Below are positions 16,790 through 26,074 of a stretch of 49,127 nt of DNA, piece by piece. This DNA is from Bacilli bacterium (lineage in GTDB: Bacteria > Bacillota_I > Bacilli_A > ML615J-28 > CAG-313): assembly GCA_017409905.1 (NCBI GenBank), contig JAFQRV010000048.1, forward strand, positions 1-49,127, in the 5' to 3' direction. Position 1 is the stretch's first letter, and each line of letters starts with the position of its first letter. The notes beneath the pieces were generated by a model. The model was not told the DNA's origin. It made no database searches and was given only the letters and a program-made list of their open reading frames with translations. Made by a program: the position numbers and the translations under genes.

Positions 16790-18133
16790 ATGAAAAATAG
16801 TTATTGTCTAAAAGTTTATGAAGAAGTCGTAAAAAGAAACAGTGGAGAAAAAGAATTTTTACAAGCTGTTTATGAAGTATTAGAATCTTTAGAATGTTAT
16901 ATTGAAGAACATCCAGAATTAGAAAAACATGGGGTATTAGAAAGATTTGTTGAGCCAGAACGTTTAATAACATTTAGAGTACCTTGGGTAGATGATGAGG
17001 GTAATGTTAGAGTTAATAGAGGTTATCGAGTTCAATTTTCTTCATCAATTGGTCCATATAAAGGGGGACTTAGATTTCATCTTAGTGTAAATAGTAGTAT
17101 TATTAAATTTTTAGGTTTTGAACAAACTTTAAAAAACGCTTTAACTGGTTTACCAATGGGTGGAGGAAAAGGTGGAAGTGACTTTGATCCAAAAGGTAAA
17201 AGTGATAATGAAATTATGCGTTTTTGTCAAAGTTACATGAATGAATTATATCGCTATATTGGGGAAAACACAGATGTTCCAGCAGGAGATATCGGCGTTG
17301 GTAAAAAAGAAATTGGATATTTATTTGGTCAATATAAAAAAATTACTAATAAGTTTGTTGGTGTTCTAACAGGAAAAGACTTATCATTTGGGGGAATTAT
17401 TGGTAGAACTGAGGCAACTGGTAATGGCTTATGTTATTTTGTAAATAAAATGTTAAAAGAGATGGCTAATACTAGTTTTCTTGGTAAAAGAGTAATTATA
17501 TCTGGATCTGGTAATGTCGCATTATATACTTTAAAGAAAGTTACAGAACTTGGTGGAGTGGTAATTGCGATGAGTGATTCTAATGGTTATATTGTTGATG
17601 AAAAAGGAATTGACTTTGAAACATTAAAAGAATTAAAAGAAGTAAGAAAAGAAAGAATTAGTAAATATACAGAAATTATACCTACTTCTAAATATTTTGA
17701 TACTTCATCTAAAATGTGGACAATACCTTGTGATATTGCTTTAGCTTGCGCAACGCAAAATGAAATTGATTTAGAAAGTGCAAAAGTATTAGTTAAAAAT
17801 GGTGTTAAAGCAATTGGTGAAGGAGCTAATATGCCATGTACAATGGATGCAACAAATTACTTTATTGAAAATAAAATCCTTTATGCTCCAGCAAAAGCTG
17901 CTAATGCAGGAGGAGTAATGGTATCAGGATTTGAAATGAGCCAAAATTCAATGAGAATATCTTGGACAATAGATGAAGTAGATAGTAAATTAAAACAACA
18001 AATGGAAACAATTTTTGAAAGTGTTTATGAATGTGCTAAAAAATATGGTAATGAATATAATTTATTACTAGGAGCTAATATTACTGGTTTTGAAAAGGTA
18101 TCAAAAGCGATGATTTTCCAAGGTGTTTGTTAA
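16790..18133 (+). CDS. gdhA: NADP-type glutamate dehydrogenase (hexameric)
   Basis: A 447-residue GdhA that makes glutamate from 2-oxoglutarate and ammonia. Conserved segments are RVPWVDDEGNVRVNRGYRVQ, GPYKGGLRFH, LTGLPMGGGKGGSDFDP (substrate and catalytic Lys region), DVPAGDIGVG and the Rossmann motif GSGNVA. The usual HPSVN is HLSVN here (Pro to Leu), a small deviation. ATG 16790 follows GAGG at 16778-16781; the in-frame ATG at 16706 lies in the previous terminator and upstream of the promoter, so it is not used. The gene is a single transcription unit. Confidence 0.93.
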   Translation: MKNSYCLKVYEEVVKRNSGEKEFLQAVYEVLESLECYIEEHPELEKHGVLERFVEPERLITFRVPWVDDEGNVRVNRGYRVQFSSSIGPYKGGLRFHLSVNSSIIKFLGFEQTLKNALTGLPMGGGKGGSDFDPKGKSDNEIMRFCQSYMNELYRYIGENTDVPAGDIGVGKKEIGYLFGQYKKITNKFVGVLTGKDLSFGGIIGRTEATGNGLCYFVNKMLKEMANTSFLGKRVIISGSGNVALYTLKKVTELGGVVIAMSDSNGYIVDEKGIDFETLKELKEVRKERISKYTEIIPTSKYFDTSSKMWTIPCDIALACATQNEIDLESAKVLVKNGVKAIGEGANMPCTMDATNYFIENKILYAPAKAANAGGVMVSGFEMSQNSMRISWTIDEVDSKLKQQMETIFESVYECAKKYGNEYNLLLGANITGFEKVSKAMIFQGVC

Positions 18134-18136
18134 ATT

Positions 18137-18165
18137 AAAAAGTATCTTTTGATACTTTTTTTATT
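18137..18165 (+). terminator. Terminator after gdhA
   Basis: A 10-bp stem AAAAAGTATC/GATACTTTTT (18137-18146 with 18151-18160), TTTT loop and T run. Its right arm overlaps the -35 of the next promoter. Confidence 0.85.
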
Positions 18166-18177
18166 TTATGGTATAAT
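18149..18177 (+). promoter_or_regulatory. Promoter for the amidase lipoprotein gene, -35 inside the gdhA terminator
   Basis: TTGATA (18149-18154), 17-base spacer, TATAAT (18172-18177) with TG at 18169-18170. Transcription would start only about 8 bases before ATG 18193, so the leader is very short. Confidence 0.7.
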
Positions 18178-18192
18178 TTATGTGGTGAGAAT

Positions 18193-21100
18193 ATGAAAAA
18201 ACTTAAATTAATGATATTAACTTTTTTGCTATTAATAGCAGGCTGTGAAATAGTACCACAGGAAAACAAAAAAATAGTTGATATAGTAAAAGAGTCATAT
18301 AAAGCAATGCTTGGAGAAACAATAAAATTAGATATTAGAACTTCTGGTAATTACAAATTAGTATATGAAATTGAAGATGAAAATATCTGTTCTATTAATA
18401 AAAATCAAATTACTACAAAAAATATTGGAGAAACTTCTGTTAAGGTATATATCGAAGAAGATCCAACGATATATGATACAACTAAAATTGTTGTTTTGCC
18501 TAAAGAAGTCTTAGTTAATATCGAAGAAGAAGAAATTAATTTAGAAGTAAATAAACAATATACTTTAAATATTACTTCGACTAGTAATGAACTTGAATAC
18601 TTTTCAAGTGATGAGAAAGTTGTGAAAGTATCTAATGGTATTATAGAAGGACTTGATGAAGGAAGTGCTATGATTAGCGTCTTTTCTAAAGAAAATCCTC
18701 TTATTTTTGATACAGTAAAAGTTGAGGTTTATAAAAATAGAAGTTTAGATATTGATCTTATATATAACGAAGAAATAGATAAAAATACATATACGACTAT
18801 TGAATATATTTTAGATTCAGAAGATGCCATAGTAGAGTTTATTCCAATTACTTCTAATATTGAATTAATCAATAACAAGGTTAAAGGAATAGAAGCTGGC
18901 ATTGGTCAAATTAAAGTCAAAGTAATTGATCCAACCATTGAAAATAATTATAAAGAAAATATCATTCAAATAATCGTTAGTGAAACTGATTTTTTGATAA
19001 ATTATGAATTGAATGGGATTATAATTAATGAAAAATTAATAGAAACTTACAATAAATTAGTTGGATTAAAATTAACAGAAGTTACAAGTCCTGATTATGA
19101 TTTTTTAGGTTGGTATTTAAATGGTGAATTAATTGATGAAATCAAGATAGGGACAACTGGTGATCTTAATTTAGTTGGTAAATTTGAATTGAAAAAAATT
19201 GGACCATTTAATATAGTATATGATTTAAATGGTGGTTTATTTGAATGTACTTATGAAACTTTTGAAGATCTTGGAAGTACTTTATTAAAAGACTATAATA
19301 CAATCAATAATAGTAATGTTTCAAAAACAAATTTTATGAAAGATTCTGTTGAGGGTATTAAAGTCATGTTATCAGACTCTAATATGATTAATAAATGGAA
19401 ATGGTTACTTGAATATATGTTAAGTGATTTAACAAATTATAATCAAAATAATTTAACTGTATCATATGTAAAAGATAGTTTAGAATTATTACCTTTAATT
19501 ATTGAGGGTAATACTACTACTATTAAAGATAAAGACAAAGGTCCTAACTTAAGAACGATGATTAGAAGTTATTTTAGTAGTATTATGAATTTAAGTAAAG
19601 GAAGTACTCATAACCCAACATTTGCGTTATATACACCTGATTTTAGTAATGAAAATCATCAATATGAATTGTTATTATCTCAAATAATATTAAGTGATAC
19701 TGTATCAAAAGTTGAAGATTTGAAAATACCAACTAGACAATATTATAATTTTGTGGGATGGTATGATATAAACAATGAGTTGGTTTCAAAATTAGATAAG
19801 GATATGAAGATTTTTGCAAAATGGGAGGAGATAAATCCTGTGGAAAGTATTATAATAACAAACAAAGTAGATAAGATTTTTAAAAATACGACATATCAAC
19901 TTACTTGGAATATTTCACCAAGTGATGCTGCTAACAAAGAAGTGGAATTTATTAGTAGTAATAAAGATATTGCTTCTATTGATGAATTTGGTTTAATTAA
20001 GACAATTAGTAATGGTGAAGTAACCATTACAATTAAATCTAAATCATCATCTAATAAAATAGATTCATTTACATTTAAGGTTTGTAATGAAGAATATTTT
20101 AATGTTAGTTATCATACAAATTCTTATGTTGGTATTGGTGATACTATTATAATAGATGCAGCATATGTTGATGAGTTAAATAATCACTATAAAGTAGCAT
20201 TTACTCCAATAAATGATTTTATAAGTGTTGATAATAATGGTGTTGTAAGAGGATTAAAAGAAGGTATTGGAATTGTTCGTATTAGTTATGGTGATTTATA
20301 TAAAGATATTCCAGTAACTGTTCTAGCAAATAATCTAAGTGATGCATTAGCGTTAATTATTAATGGCCATGAAAGTAACGTATATGTAGAATATGAACTT
20401 GGTATTGGTGCTGGAGGACCGGCTTATTATACTGATATTATCGGTAGTGTTAGTAAATTATTATATAATGAAGAATTAGAAATTAACTTACAATATAACG
20501 AAGCAACAAATAATAAATATAAAGATGAATTAAAAAATCGTTTATTAGAAAGTGTTGAATTTATTACAGTTCATTATACAGGTAGCATGGGAAAGAATGA
20601 TACCGCAAAAGCAATAGCTGCATATTTCGCATTGCCACTTACACAAAATAAAACATCAATACATTACTCTACAGGTAATGATGGAATATATCGTGGTATG
20701 GATGAAATTTATCGTGCAGCTCATGCGGGAGATGATGGATCACTAGAAACTGTAGAAAAGTTTGAATGGTTAGATACTGGTCTTGATGTTTTAGAAAATG
20801 ATCCTAAATTCCCAGTTGTATCCATAACAAAAAATTCAACATTCTCAATAAATGGTAGAGATACCAATATTTCAGTGCCTATTGAAACTAAGTTTGGTAG
20901 AGGCTATGTAACTGATGACAAATGGCTAAATGAAATGGATTTAGCTGTTAATATAAAAGATGGTAAATATCAACTTGGTACTTCTTGGTGGTGTTATACA
21001 CAAGTTTGGGAGGGACGTATTTGTTCAAATGGTGGTAATAGAAATTCAATTGGTATTGAATCATGTGTAAATGAAGGAAGTGACCTTTGGTATACATGGC

Positions 21101-21444
21101 AAAAAACTGCAATGTTAGTTGCGGATATTATGTATCGATATGACTTAGATATTACAAGAGTTAAAGGGCATCATTTCTTTTCTGCAAAAAATTGTCCACA
21201 ACCAATGTTAGAAAATGAATTAAGACTTTGGGATGAATTTATTCTATTAGTAGAAGCAGAATATGAAAAAAGAAGTAACTATAATAACTATAGCATTACT
21301 TTCAATAGTAATTCTGAATATGTTAATAATCATGGAAGAATTATTGAACAACCGAAAAATGATGAAGTTATTGAATATAGTGTTACTATCAACAATGAAA
21401 CAATTAAATTATTTAGTATTATAGAAGGAAGTAATAATAAATAA
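18193..21444 (+). CDS. Cell-wall amidase lipoprotein with Big2 and InlB-type repeats
   Basis: The 1083-residue protein has a lipoprotein signal (basic MKKLKLM, hydrophobic core, lipobox LIAGC with Cys18). Next come bacterial Ig-like Big2 repeats (for example about 35-180 and 560-640), two InlB B-repeat-like modules (FLGWYLNGELI near 305, FVGWYDINNELV near 520), more Big-like sequence, and from about 785 an Amidase_2 (N-acetylmuramoyl-L-alanine amidase) domain. Zinc ligands are recognisable in VHYTGS (His ~795) and GHHFFSAKNCP (His ~993, Cys ~1000). It probably cuts the bond between stem peptide and MurNAc at the outer membrane face. A downstream ABC transporter starts 14 bases later. Confidence 0.85.
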   Translation: MKKLKLMILTFLLLIAGCEIVPQENKKIVDIVKESYKAMLGETIKLDIRTSGNYKLVYEIEDENICSINKNQITTKNIGETSVKVYIEEDPTIYDTTKIVVLPKEVLVNIEEEEINLEVNKQYTLNITSTSNELEYFSSDEKVVKVSNGIIEGLDEGSAMISVFSKENPLIFDTVKVEVYKNRSLDIDLIYNEEIDKNTYTTIEYILDSEDAIVEFIPITSNIELINNKVKGIEAGIGQIKVKVIDPTIENNYKENIIQIIVSETDFLINYELNGIIINEKLIETYNKLVGLKLTEVTSPDYDFLGWYLNGELIDEIKIGTTGDLNLVGKFELKKIGPFNIVYDLNGGLFECTYETFEDLGSTLLKDYNTINNSNVSKTNFMKDSVEGIKVMLSDSNMINKWKWLLEYMLSDLTNYNQNNLTVSYVKDSLELLPLIIEGNTTTIKDKDKGPNLRTMIRSYFSSIMNLSKGSTHNPTFALYTPDFSNENHQYELLLSQIILSDTVSKVEDLKIPTRQYYNFVGWYDINNELVSKLDKDMKIFAKWEEINPVESIIITNKVDKIFKNTTYQLTWNISPSDAANKEVEFISSNKDIASIDEFGLIKTISNGEVTITIKSKSSSNKIDSFTFKVCNEEYFNVSYHTNSYVGIGDTIIIDAAYVDELNNHYKVAFTPINDFISVDNNGVVRGLKEGIGIVRISYGDLYKDIPVTVLANNLSDALALIINGHESNVYVEYELGIGAGGPAYYTDIIGSVSKLLYNEELEINLQYNEATNNKYKDELKNRLLESVEFITVHYTGSMGKNDTAKAIAAYFALPLTQNKTSIHYSTGNDGIYRGMDEIYRAAHAGDDGSLETVEKFEWLDTGLDVLENDPKFPVVSITKNSTFSINGRDTNISVPIETKFGRGYVTDDKWLNEMDLAVNIKDGKYQLGTSWWCYTQVWEGRICSNGGNRNSIGIESCVNEGSDLWYTWQKTAMLVADIMYRYDLDITRVKGHHFFSAKNCPQPMLENELRLWDEFILLVEAEYEKRSNYNNYSITFNSNSEYVNNHGRIIEQPKNDEVIEYSVTINNETIKLFSIIEGSNNK

Positions 21445-21458
21445 AGAAAGGATAAATT

Positions 21459-22340
21459 ATGATTGAAATTAAGAATTTATCTAAATCATTTGATAATTAT
21501 CAAGTATTAAAAGATTTAAATATATCTATCGAAGAAGGTAGAATATTTGGTCTTGTTGGTATTAATGGAGCAGGTAAAAGTACTTTACTTCGATTAATAT
21601 CTGGTATATATAATAAAGACAGTGGAAGTATTTTAATAGATGGTGAAGAAGTTTTTGAAAATGAAATTGTAAAAAAGAAAATCTTCTTTTTACCTGATGA
21701 ACCATTTTATAGTAGTCATGTGACCCCATATAATTTATGTGATTTATATCAAGCTTTTTATGATTTTGATAAAGAAGAATATATAGGTTATTTAAATGAT
21801 TATAAGTTACCAATTAAAAAACCAATGTCTAAGTTTTCAAAAGGGATGAAAAGACAAGTATTTATCAGTCTTGCGTTAACTATTAAACCAAAATATTTAT
21901 TACTTGATGAGGCTTTTGATGGATTAGATCCCCTTGCAAGACTAAAGTTTAAAAAAGCTATTTTAAAACTAGTAGAGAAAAATAAAACAACAGTTATAAT
22001 ATCTAGTCATTCTCTAAGAGAATTAGAAGATATTAGTGATTGTTATGGTTTATTAGATAAAGGGATGATTACATCTACTGGTAATATTGATAATAGAATA
22101 GAAAGTTACCATAAATATCAAATGGCTTTTGAAAAAGAAATAAAAGAAGAAGATTTTGAAATAGCATTTATTAAATATGAACAAATAGGTAGAATTGTAA
22201 AAGTAGTAGTTAAAGAAGAATTAAATGAATTTAGTGAGTTAGTAAAAAAATATAATCCTCTAATTATTGATGAAATCAGCATTGATTTTGAAGATTTATT
22301 CATTTTAGAAGTAGAAAATAGAGGTTACTTAAATGATTAA
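21459..22340 (+). CDS. ABC transporter ATP-binding protein
   Basis: A 293-residue ATPase with Walker A GINGAGKST (34-42), signature FSKGMKRQ (normally LSGGQ-like; the SKGM form is common in ABC-2 exporters), Walker B YLLLDEAFDGLD and the switch His in ISSHS. The ~80-residue tail after the ATPase core is typical of drug, bacitracin or Na+ export ATPases. It overlaps the permease gene by 8 bases and surely pairs with it. GAAAGGA upstream of ATG 21459. The exported compound cannot be predicted. Confidence 0.93.
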   Translation: MIEIKNLSKSFDNYQVLKDLNISIEEGRIFGLVGINGAGKSTLLRLISGIYNKDSGSILIDGEEVFENEIVKKKIFFLPDEPFYSSHVTPYNLCDLYQAFYDFDKEEYIGYLNDYKLPIKKPMSKFSKGMKRQVFISLALTIKPKYLLLDEAFDGLDPLARLKFKKAILKLVEKNKTTVIISSHSLRELEDISDCYGLLDKGMITSTGNIDNRIESYHKYQMAFEKEIKEEDFEIAFIKYEQIGRIVKVVVKEELNEFSELVKKYNPLIIDEISIDFEDLFILEVENRGYLND

Positions 22341-23337
22341 ATTATTAAAACATTATATTAATAAAAGAACAATAACTACGATTATTACAAGTATTATTCT
22401 CATGATAATGGTTTATATTAATGAAGTTGATGCAGAATATATTGGTAAAATGTATCAAGGAGATAATATGCCATATCTTGATACCCCTATTAATTTACCT
22501 TTTGGAAATATCATTGCTTATGCAATAATTTTAACAATAATTTTTACTGTTTTTGAATTTTCTTTTAGAATGAAAAAAGTAACAGTTGATCAAATGTATA
22601 GCTTACCGATTAAAAGAAGTAAACTATATTTAACTAAATATATAATTGGTATATTTGAGATCATTATTCCGCTTACACTAAGTTATATTGTAATGGTTTT
22701 AATGATTGTTACAAAAGAGCATATGTTTAATTTGGTATATGCTATACCACATTATTTTGGAGTAATATTTTTCACAATCATTTTATATACAACTTTAGTA
22801 TTTATTTTTACTAGATGTAATAATACAGTTGATGGTTTAATTAATATTTTATTGTATACATTCTTTACTACGATTATTATGGTTGGTTTAGAATTAAAAA
22901 ATGGTATTAATTATACTATTTTGTCACCAATAATTTTATTTAATAATGTTATGGAATTTAAAACCTATGGTTTTACCGAATTTATTAATCAAAAAGATAT
23001 TACTGAATTAATTATTTCTAGTATCTATAATATTGTATTATGCATTATAATGGTTATTCTTTTCTTTGTCTTTATTAAAAAAGAAAAAGCTGAAGCATCA
23101 GAAACGAAGTCTAATGGAGTATTTGCTTATAACTTAATGATTCCCCTATATACAACTTTTTTAATAGCTAAATTAATAGATAATTCTATTCCTACTGCTA
23201 TCATTATTATTATAGCTTCTTATATAGGTTATGTAATTAAGAATCGTAGTTTTAAACTTACTAAGAAAGATTTAATTCTTTTCGGAGGGTCAATTTTTTT
23301 AGGTTTTATTTTAAGACTTATTTTAAATATTATTTAA
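22333..23337 (+). CDS. ABC-2-type transporter permease
   Basis: A 334-residue integral membrane protein with about eight hydrophobic segments and little else conserved, as usual for ABC-2 permeases. Its start overlaps the ATPase gene end (ATG 22333 within the last codons), which assigns the pair. It would form the membrane channel of an exporter. A hairpin terminator follows. Confidence 0.8.
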   Translation: MIKLLKHYINKRTITTIITSIILMIMVYINEVDAEYIGKMYQGDNMPYLDTPINLPFGNIIAYAIILTIIFTVFEFSFRMKKVTVDQMYSLPIKRSKLYLTKYIIGIFEIIIPLTLSYIVMVLMIVTKEHMFNLVYAIPHYFGVIFFTIILYTTLVFIFTRCNNTVDGLINILLYTFFTTIIMVGLELKNGINYTILSPIILFNNVMEFKTYGFTEFINQKDITELIISSIYNIVLCIIMVILFFVFIKKEKAEASETKSNGVFAYNLMIPLYTTFLIAKLIDNSIPTAIIIIIASYIGYVIKNRSFKLTKKDLILFGGSIFLGFILRLILNII

Positions 23338-23342
23338 ATATT

Positions 23343-23372
23343 AGGTGAACTTTTGTAGTTCACCTTTTGTTT
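23343..23372 (+). terminator. Terminator after ABC permease
   Basis: An 8-bp stem AGGTGAAC/GTTCACCT (23343-23350 with 23358-23365), 7-nt loop, then TTTTGTTTT. Confidence 0.8.
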
Positions 23373-23393
23373 TATAAATAAAAAGTGAAAAAG

Positions 23394-23422
23394 TTTAAAT
23401 TTTTAATTAAATATGATATACT
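23394..23422 (+). promoter_or_regulatory. Probable promoter for the acyltransferase gene
   Basis: TATACT (23417-23422) with TG at 23414-23415 and a poor -35 TTTAAA (23394-23399) at 17 bp. ATG 23442 is 20 bases downstream. Confidence 0.5.
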
Positions 23423-23441
23423 AATACAAAAGGGAATTTAT

Positions 23442-24326
23442 ATGAAGAAAAGAAATAGTTTAATAGAATTATATCGTTTTTTATTAGCACTCGTAGTAGT
23501 AAAAAGTCATGGAATGTTTCCGTATACTGGACCTTATATTGGACCTGGAAGAATTGCTGTTGAGTTTTTCTTTGTTTTATCTGGTTATTTGTTTTTAAAA
23601 TCACTTGATAAGTATATTGATTTACCAGTAAAAGAAGGCTTATTTAAATTTGTCTTTAGTAAAATAAAAACATTGTTTATTCCATTAGTAATAGCTTTAC
23701 CATTTAATATCTTTTATAAGATACTCGTAAAAGATTATAGTATTGGTATATGGGGTTATTTATGGTATGTTCATGATATGTTAGTAATCTTTATTGGTTA
23801 TTATTTTATTAGAAAGTTTGTGAAAAATAAAAAAGCTTTTTGGATAATTACCGCTTCAATCTTTTTAGTAGCAGCTATTTTACATGTTACTCCATTCTTT
23901 TATTCTTGGGGTTATATAAGAGCTGCTATGAGTATATCTTTAGGAATGATGGTATCAAAGATACCACCACTAAAATTAAATAGACCAAACTTATTATGGA
24001 TAGCATTAGTTCCTATTCAAATAATCATAATCTTAATTTTTGTTTTTGGAAATAATTTATTAATTGAAGAAATACTTGATTTAGTATTATATCCTCTATT
24101 AATTTATTTAACTTTCCAATTGAAAATTGATAATAAGTTATTTAATTATTTAGGATCTTTATCATTCGGATTGTATGCATTCCAATGTGTAGTAAGACCA
24201 TTTGAAGTATTAGGTTTAAATAATGTTTGGATTATGTTTGGTATTATAGTATTATTAAGTGTATTAGAAGATGGATTTAAAAGAATTTATCGACATTATA
24301 AAAAGAAAAAATTAGTAACTGTTTAA
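23442..24326 (+). CDS. Acyltransferase 3 (OatA/NolL-like) membrane protein
   Basis: A 294-residue multi-pass protein beginning with the family motif RNSLIELYRFLLAL and VKSHG (the catalytic-type His), then GRIAVEFFFVLSGYLFLKS. About ten hydrophobic helices follow. Acyltransferase-3 proteins O-acetylate or O-acylate peptidoglycan, polysaccharides or small molecules; the target here is unknown. The frame is open further upstream to 23385, but AGGGAA at 23431-23436 and the promoter position select ATG 23442. The PLC-like gene starts 11 bases after the stop, suggesting co-transcription. Confidence 0.85.
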   Translation: MKKRNSLIELYRFLLALVVVKSHGMFPYTGPYIGPGRIAVEFFFVLSGYLFLKSLDKYIDLPVKEGLFKFVFSKIKTLFIPLVIALPFNIFYKILVKDYSIGIWGYLWYVHDMLVIFIGYYFIRKFVKNKKAFWIITASIFLVAAILHVTPFFYSWGYIRAAMSISLGMMVSKIPPLKLNRPNLLWIALVPIQIIIILIFVFGNNLLIEEILDLVLYPLLIYLTFQLKIDNKLFNYLGSLSFGLYAFQCVVRPFEVLGLNNVWIMFGIIVLLSVLEDGFKRIYRHYKKKKLVTV

Positions 24327-24337
24327 AAGGTGATAGG

Positions 24338-25327
24338 ATGAAAAAAACAATAAAAATAGTATTGATATCTTTAGGTTCATTAATTGCATTATTATTAGCC
24401 TTCTTGTTATTTTTAATCATTAATGGTAGTTGTAATATAAAATATCAAGATGAAACTGAGAAATTTCCTAATTGGATGAATGAAATTAAAGATGAAACAT
24501 ATCTTCATAATATAGCAATTCCAGGAAGTCATGATGCTGGAACTAGTGGGATGAATTGGCTAGGTGAAACCCAACAATATAGTATAAAAGAACAGTTAGA
24601 ATTAGGAGTAAGATATTTTGATTTAAGAGTAAATGATAATAATGGTAAATTAGTAATTTATCACAGTATTATTAATGGTCAAGAATTTATTCCAATTTTA
24701 GAAGATATTAAAGAATTTATTAAAAATCATCCAAGTGAAGTATTATTATTAGATTTCCAACATTTTAAAAATGGTTCAGAAGATGAAGTATATGAATTAG
24801 TTACTACTTATTTATATAATGATAATTTATTAGTTGTAAATGAAAAAAATATTAGTGATTTAGAATTTATTACAACATTAAGATTAAAAGAAGCTAGAGG
24901 TAAGTGTATTGTATTTTGGGGAGATAGAAGTAATGATTTAAGTAACTATGTTTTTTTAAGAAACAATGATACAGGTACAAATAAAGAAATGGCTTTAGAT
25001 TCTTATTATTTTGATACTTATCATAAAAAAGATGTTGATGTTTTAATTAAACAATTTCCAAAATATTTTGAAAAAATTTCTGATAAAGTGGATAATGAAT
25101 TAAGAGGAATCTTTGTTTTACAAGCACAACTTACAGATGGAGCTTTAATCTTTGGACCTTGGAGTAAAGAAAAGGTTAATTGTGATGATATTAGTGAATA
25201 CATAAAAGAATTAGTAGAAAGCAAATATTTAGATTCTGTTAATGTAATTATGAGAGATTTCATTACTGGTAAAAAAGCCGGCGAAATTATTCGTTTAAAT
25301 TATTATAAAGGTATTTCTAAGGAGTAA
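24338..25327 (+). CDS. Phosphatidylinositol-specific phospholipase C X-domain protein
   Basis: A 329-residue protein with an N-terminal membrane helix (about 5-28) and an extracellular PI-PLC X-domain. Catalytic-type His occur in IPGSHDAGTSG and LVIYHS, with RYFDLRV between them and FIKNHPSEVLLLDFQHF after. These enzymes cleave glycerophosphoinositol lipids or GPI anchors. As in other Bacillota, the protein might process host lipids or its own envelope; the substrate is an inference. GGTGATAGG precedes the start. It follows the acyltransferase closely and is followed by a C_GCAxxG_C_C gene 2 bases later. Confidence 0.8.
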   Translation: MKKTIKIVLISLGSLIALLLAFLLFLIINGSCNIKYQDETEKFPNWMNEIKDETYLHNIAIPGSHDAGTSGMNWLGETQQYSIKEQLELGVRYFDLRVNDNNGKLVIYHSIINGQEFIPILEDIKEFIKNHPSEVLLLDFQHFKNGSEDEVYELVTTYLYNDNLLVVNEKNISDLEFITTLRLKEARGKCIVFWGDRSNDLSNYVFLRNNDTGTNKEMALDSYYFDTYHKKDVDVLIKQFPKYFEKISDKVDNELRGIFVLQAQLTDGALIFGPWSKEKVNCDDISEYIKELVESKYLDSVNVIMRDFITGKKAGEIIRLNYYKGISKE

Positions 25328-25329
25328 TT

Positions 25330-25788
25330 ATGAAAAGAAGTGAAATTGCAATGAAATACTTTAACGAAGGTTATGCATGTTCTCAAGCGATAGTGATGGC
25401 TTTCCAAGATGTTGTAGGAATTGATAAAGATACTTTAATGAAAATATCACTACCTTTAGGTGGAGGTATAAGTCGATTAAGAAGAACATGTGGAGCAGTT
25501 CTTGGAATGAGTTTAATTGTTGGTTTATTGTTTGGAAGCAAAACAGTAGATCATGAGAATAAATTAAAAGTATATGAAATAAATCGAAAACTAATCGAAA
25601 AGTTTGAAGAAAAACGAGGAACTTCTAATTGTTTGAAATTACTTGAAAAAGCCGGATTAGAAGTGGAAGTAAAAGGCGAAGCTGAAAAAAGAACTAGTGA
25701 GTATTATAGTAAAAGACCGTGTGGTTATATAGTATATGATGCGGCATTAGTTTTAGAAGAATATTTAGAGGAAGTAGGAGTTATATAA
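25330..25788 (+). CDS. C_GCAxxG_C_C family redox-type protein
   Basis: This 152-residue protein shows the family pattern: YACSQAIVMAF, GGGISRLRRTCGAVLGM (C-G-A-x-x-G), TSNCLKLL and a final RPCGYIVYDA. Four conserved Cys suggest a metal or redox-linked role, but no function is established; members are often found near redox genes. AAGGAG overlaps the preceding stop codon. Confidence 0.88.
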   Translation: MKRSEIAMKYFNEGYACSQAIVMAFQDVVGIDKDTLMKISLPLGGGISRLRRTCGAVLGMSLIVGLLFGSKTVDHENKLKVYEINRKLIEKFEEKRGTSNCLKLLEKAGLEVEVKGEAEKRTSEYYSKRPCGYIVYDAALVLEEYLEEVGVI

Positions 25789-25789
25789 T

Positions 25790-26074
25790 ATGGCAGAAGT
25801 ATTAGAGATGATAATGGTTTTAAGTTTTGGTTTATCTTGGCCTTTATCAATTATTAAAACATTAAGAATTAAAACTGCTAAAGGTAAAAGTCCATTCTTT
25901 ATTGGCTTAATTGTTTTTGGCTATATTTGTGGTGTAACATCAAAAATTGTATCTGGAAATATTACTTATGTATTTTTCTTTTACTGTTTAAATTTATTGA
26001 TGACCTCATTTGATTTATGTCTACATTTTTATTATCGACATAAAGATGCATTAAAAGAAAAGGAGATGGAATAA
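25790..26074 (+). CDS. Small PQ-loop / SemiSWEET-like membrane protein
   Basis: A 94-residue protein with three hydrophobic helices. The first contains a PQ-loop-like stretch (SWPLSIIKTLRIKTAKGKSPFF), then GYICGVTSKIVSG and a third helix ending in a charged tail. SemiSWEETs are sugar carriers made of three helices that dimerise; the sequence fits the SWP..I-K-..-K-S variant seen in Bacillota. The substrate is not predictable. Its stop overlaps the start of the next gene by one base. Confidence 0.7.
   Translation: MAEVLEMIMVLSFGLSWPLSIIKTLRIKTAKGKSPFFIGLIVFGYICGVTSKIVSGNITYVFFFYCLNLLMTSFDLCLHFYYRHKDALKEKEME

Noticed and set aside
23385-23441. N-terminal extension of the acyltransferase
   Set aside because: It covers the promoter -10; AGGGAA and the family start match ATG 23442.
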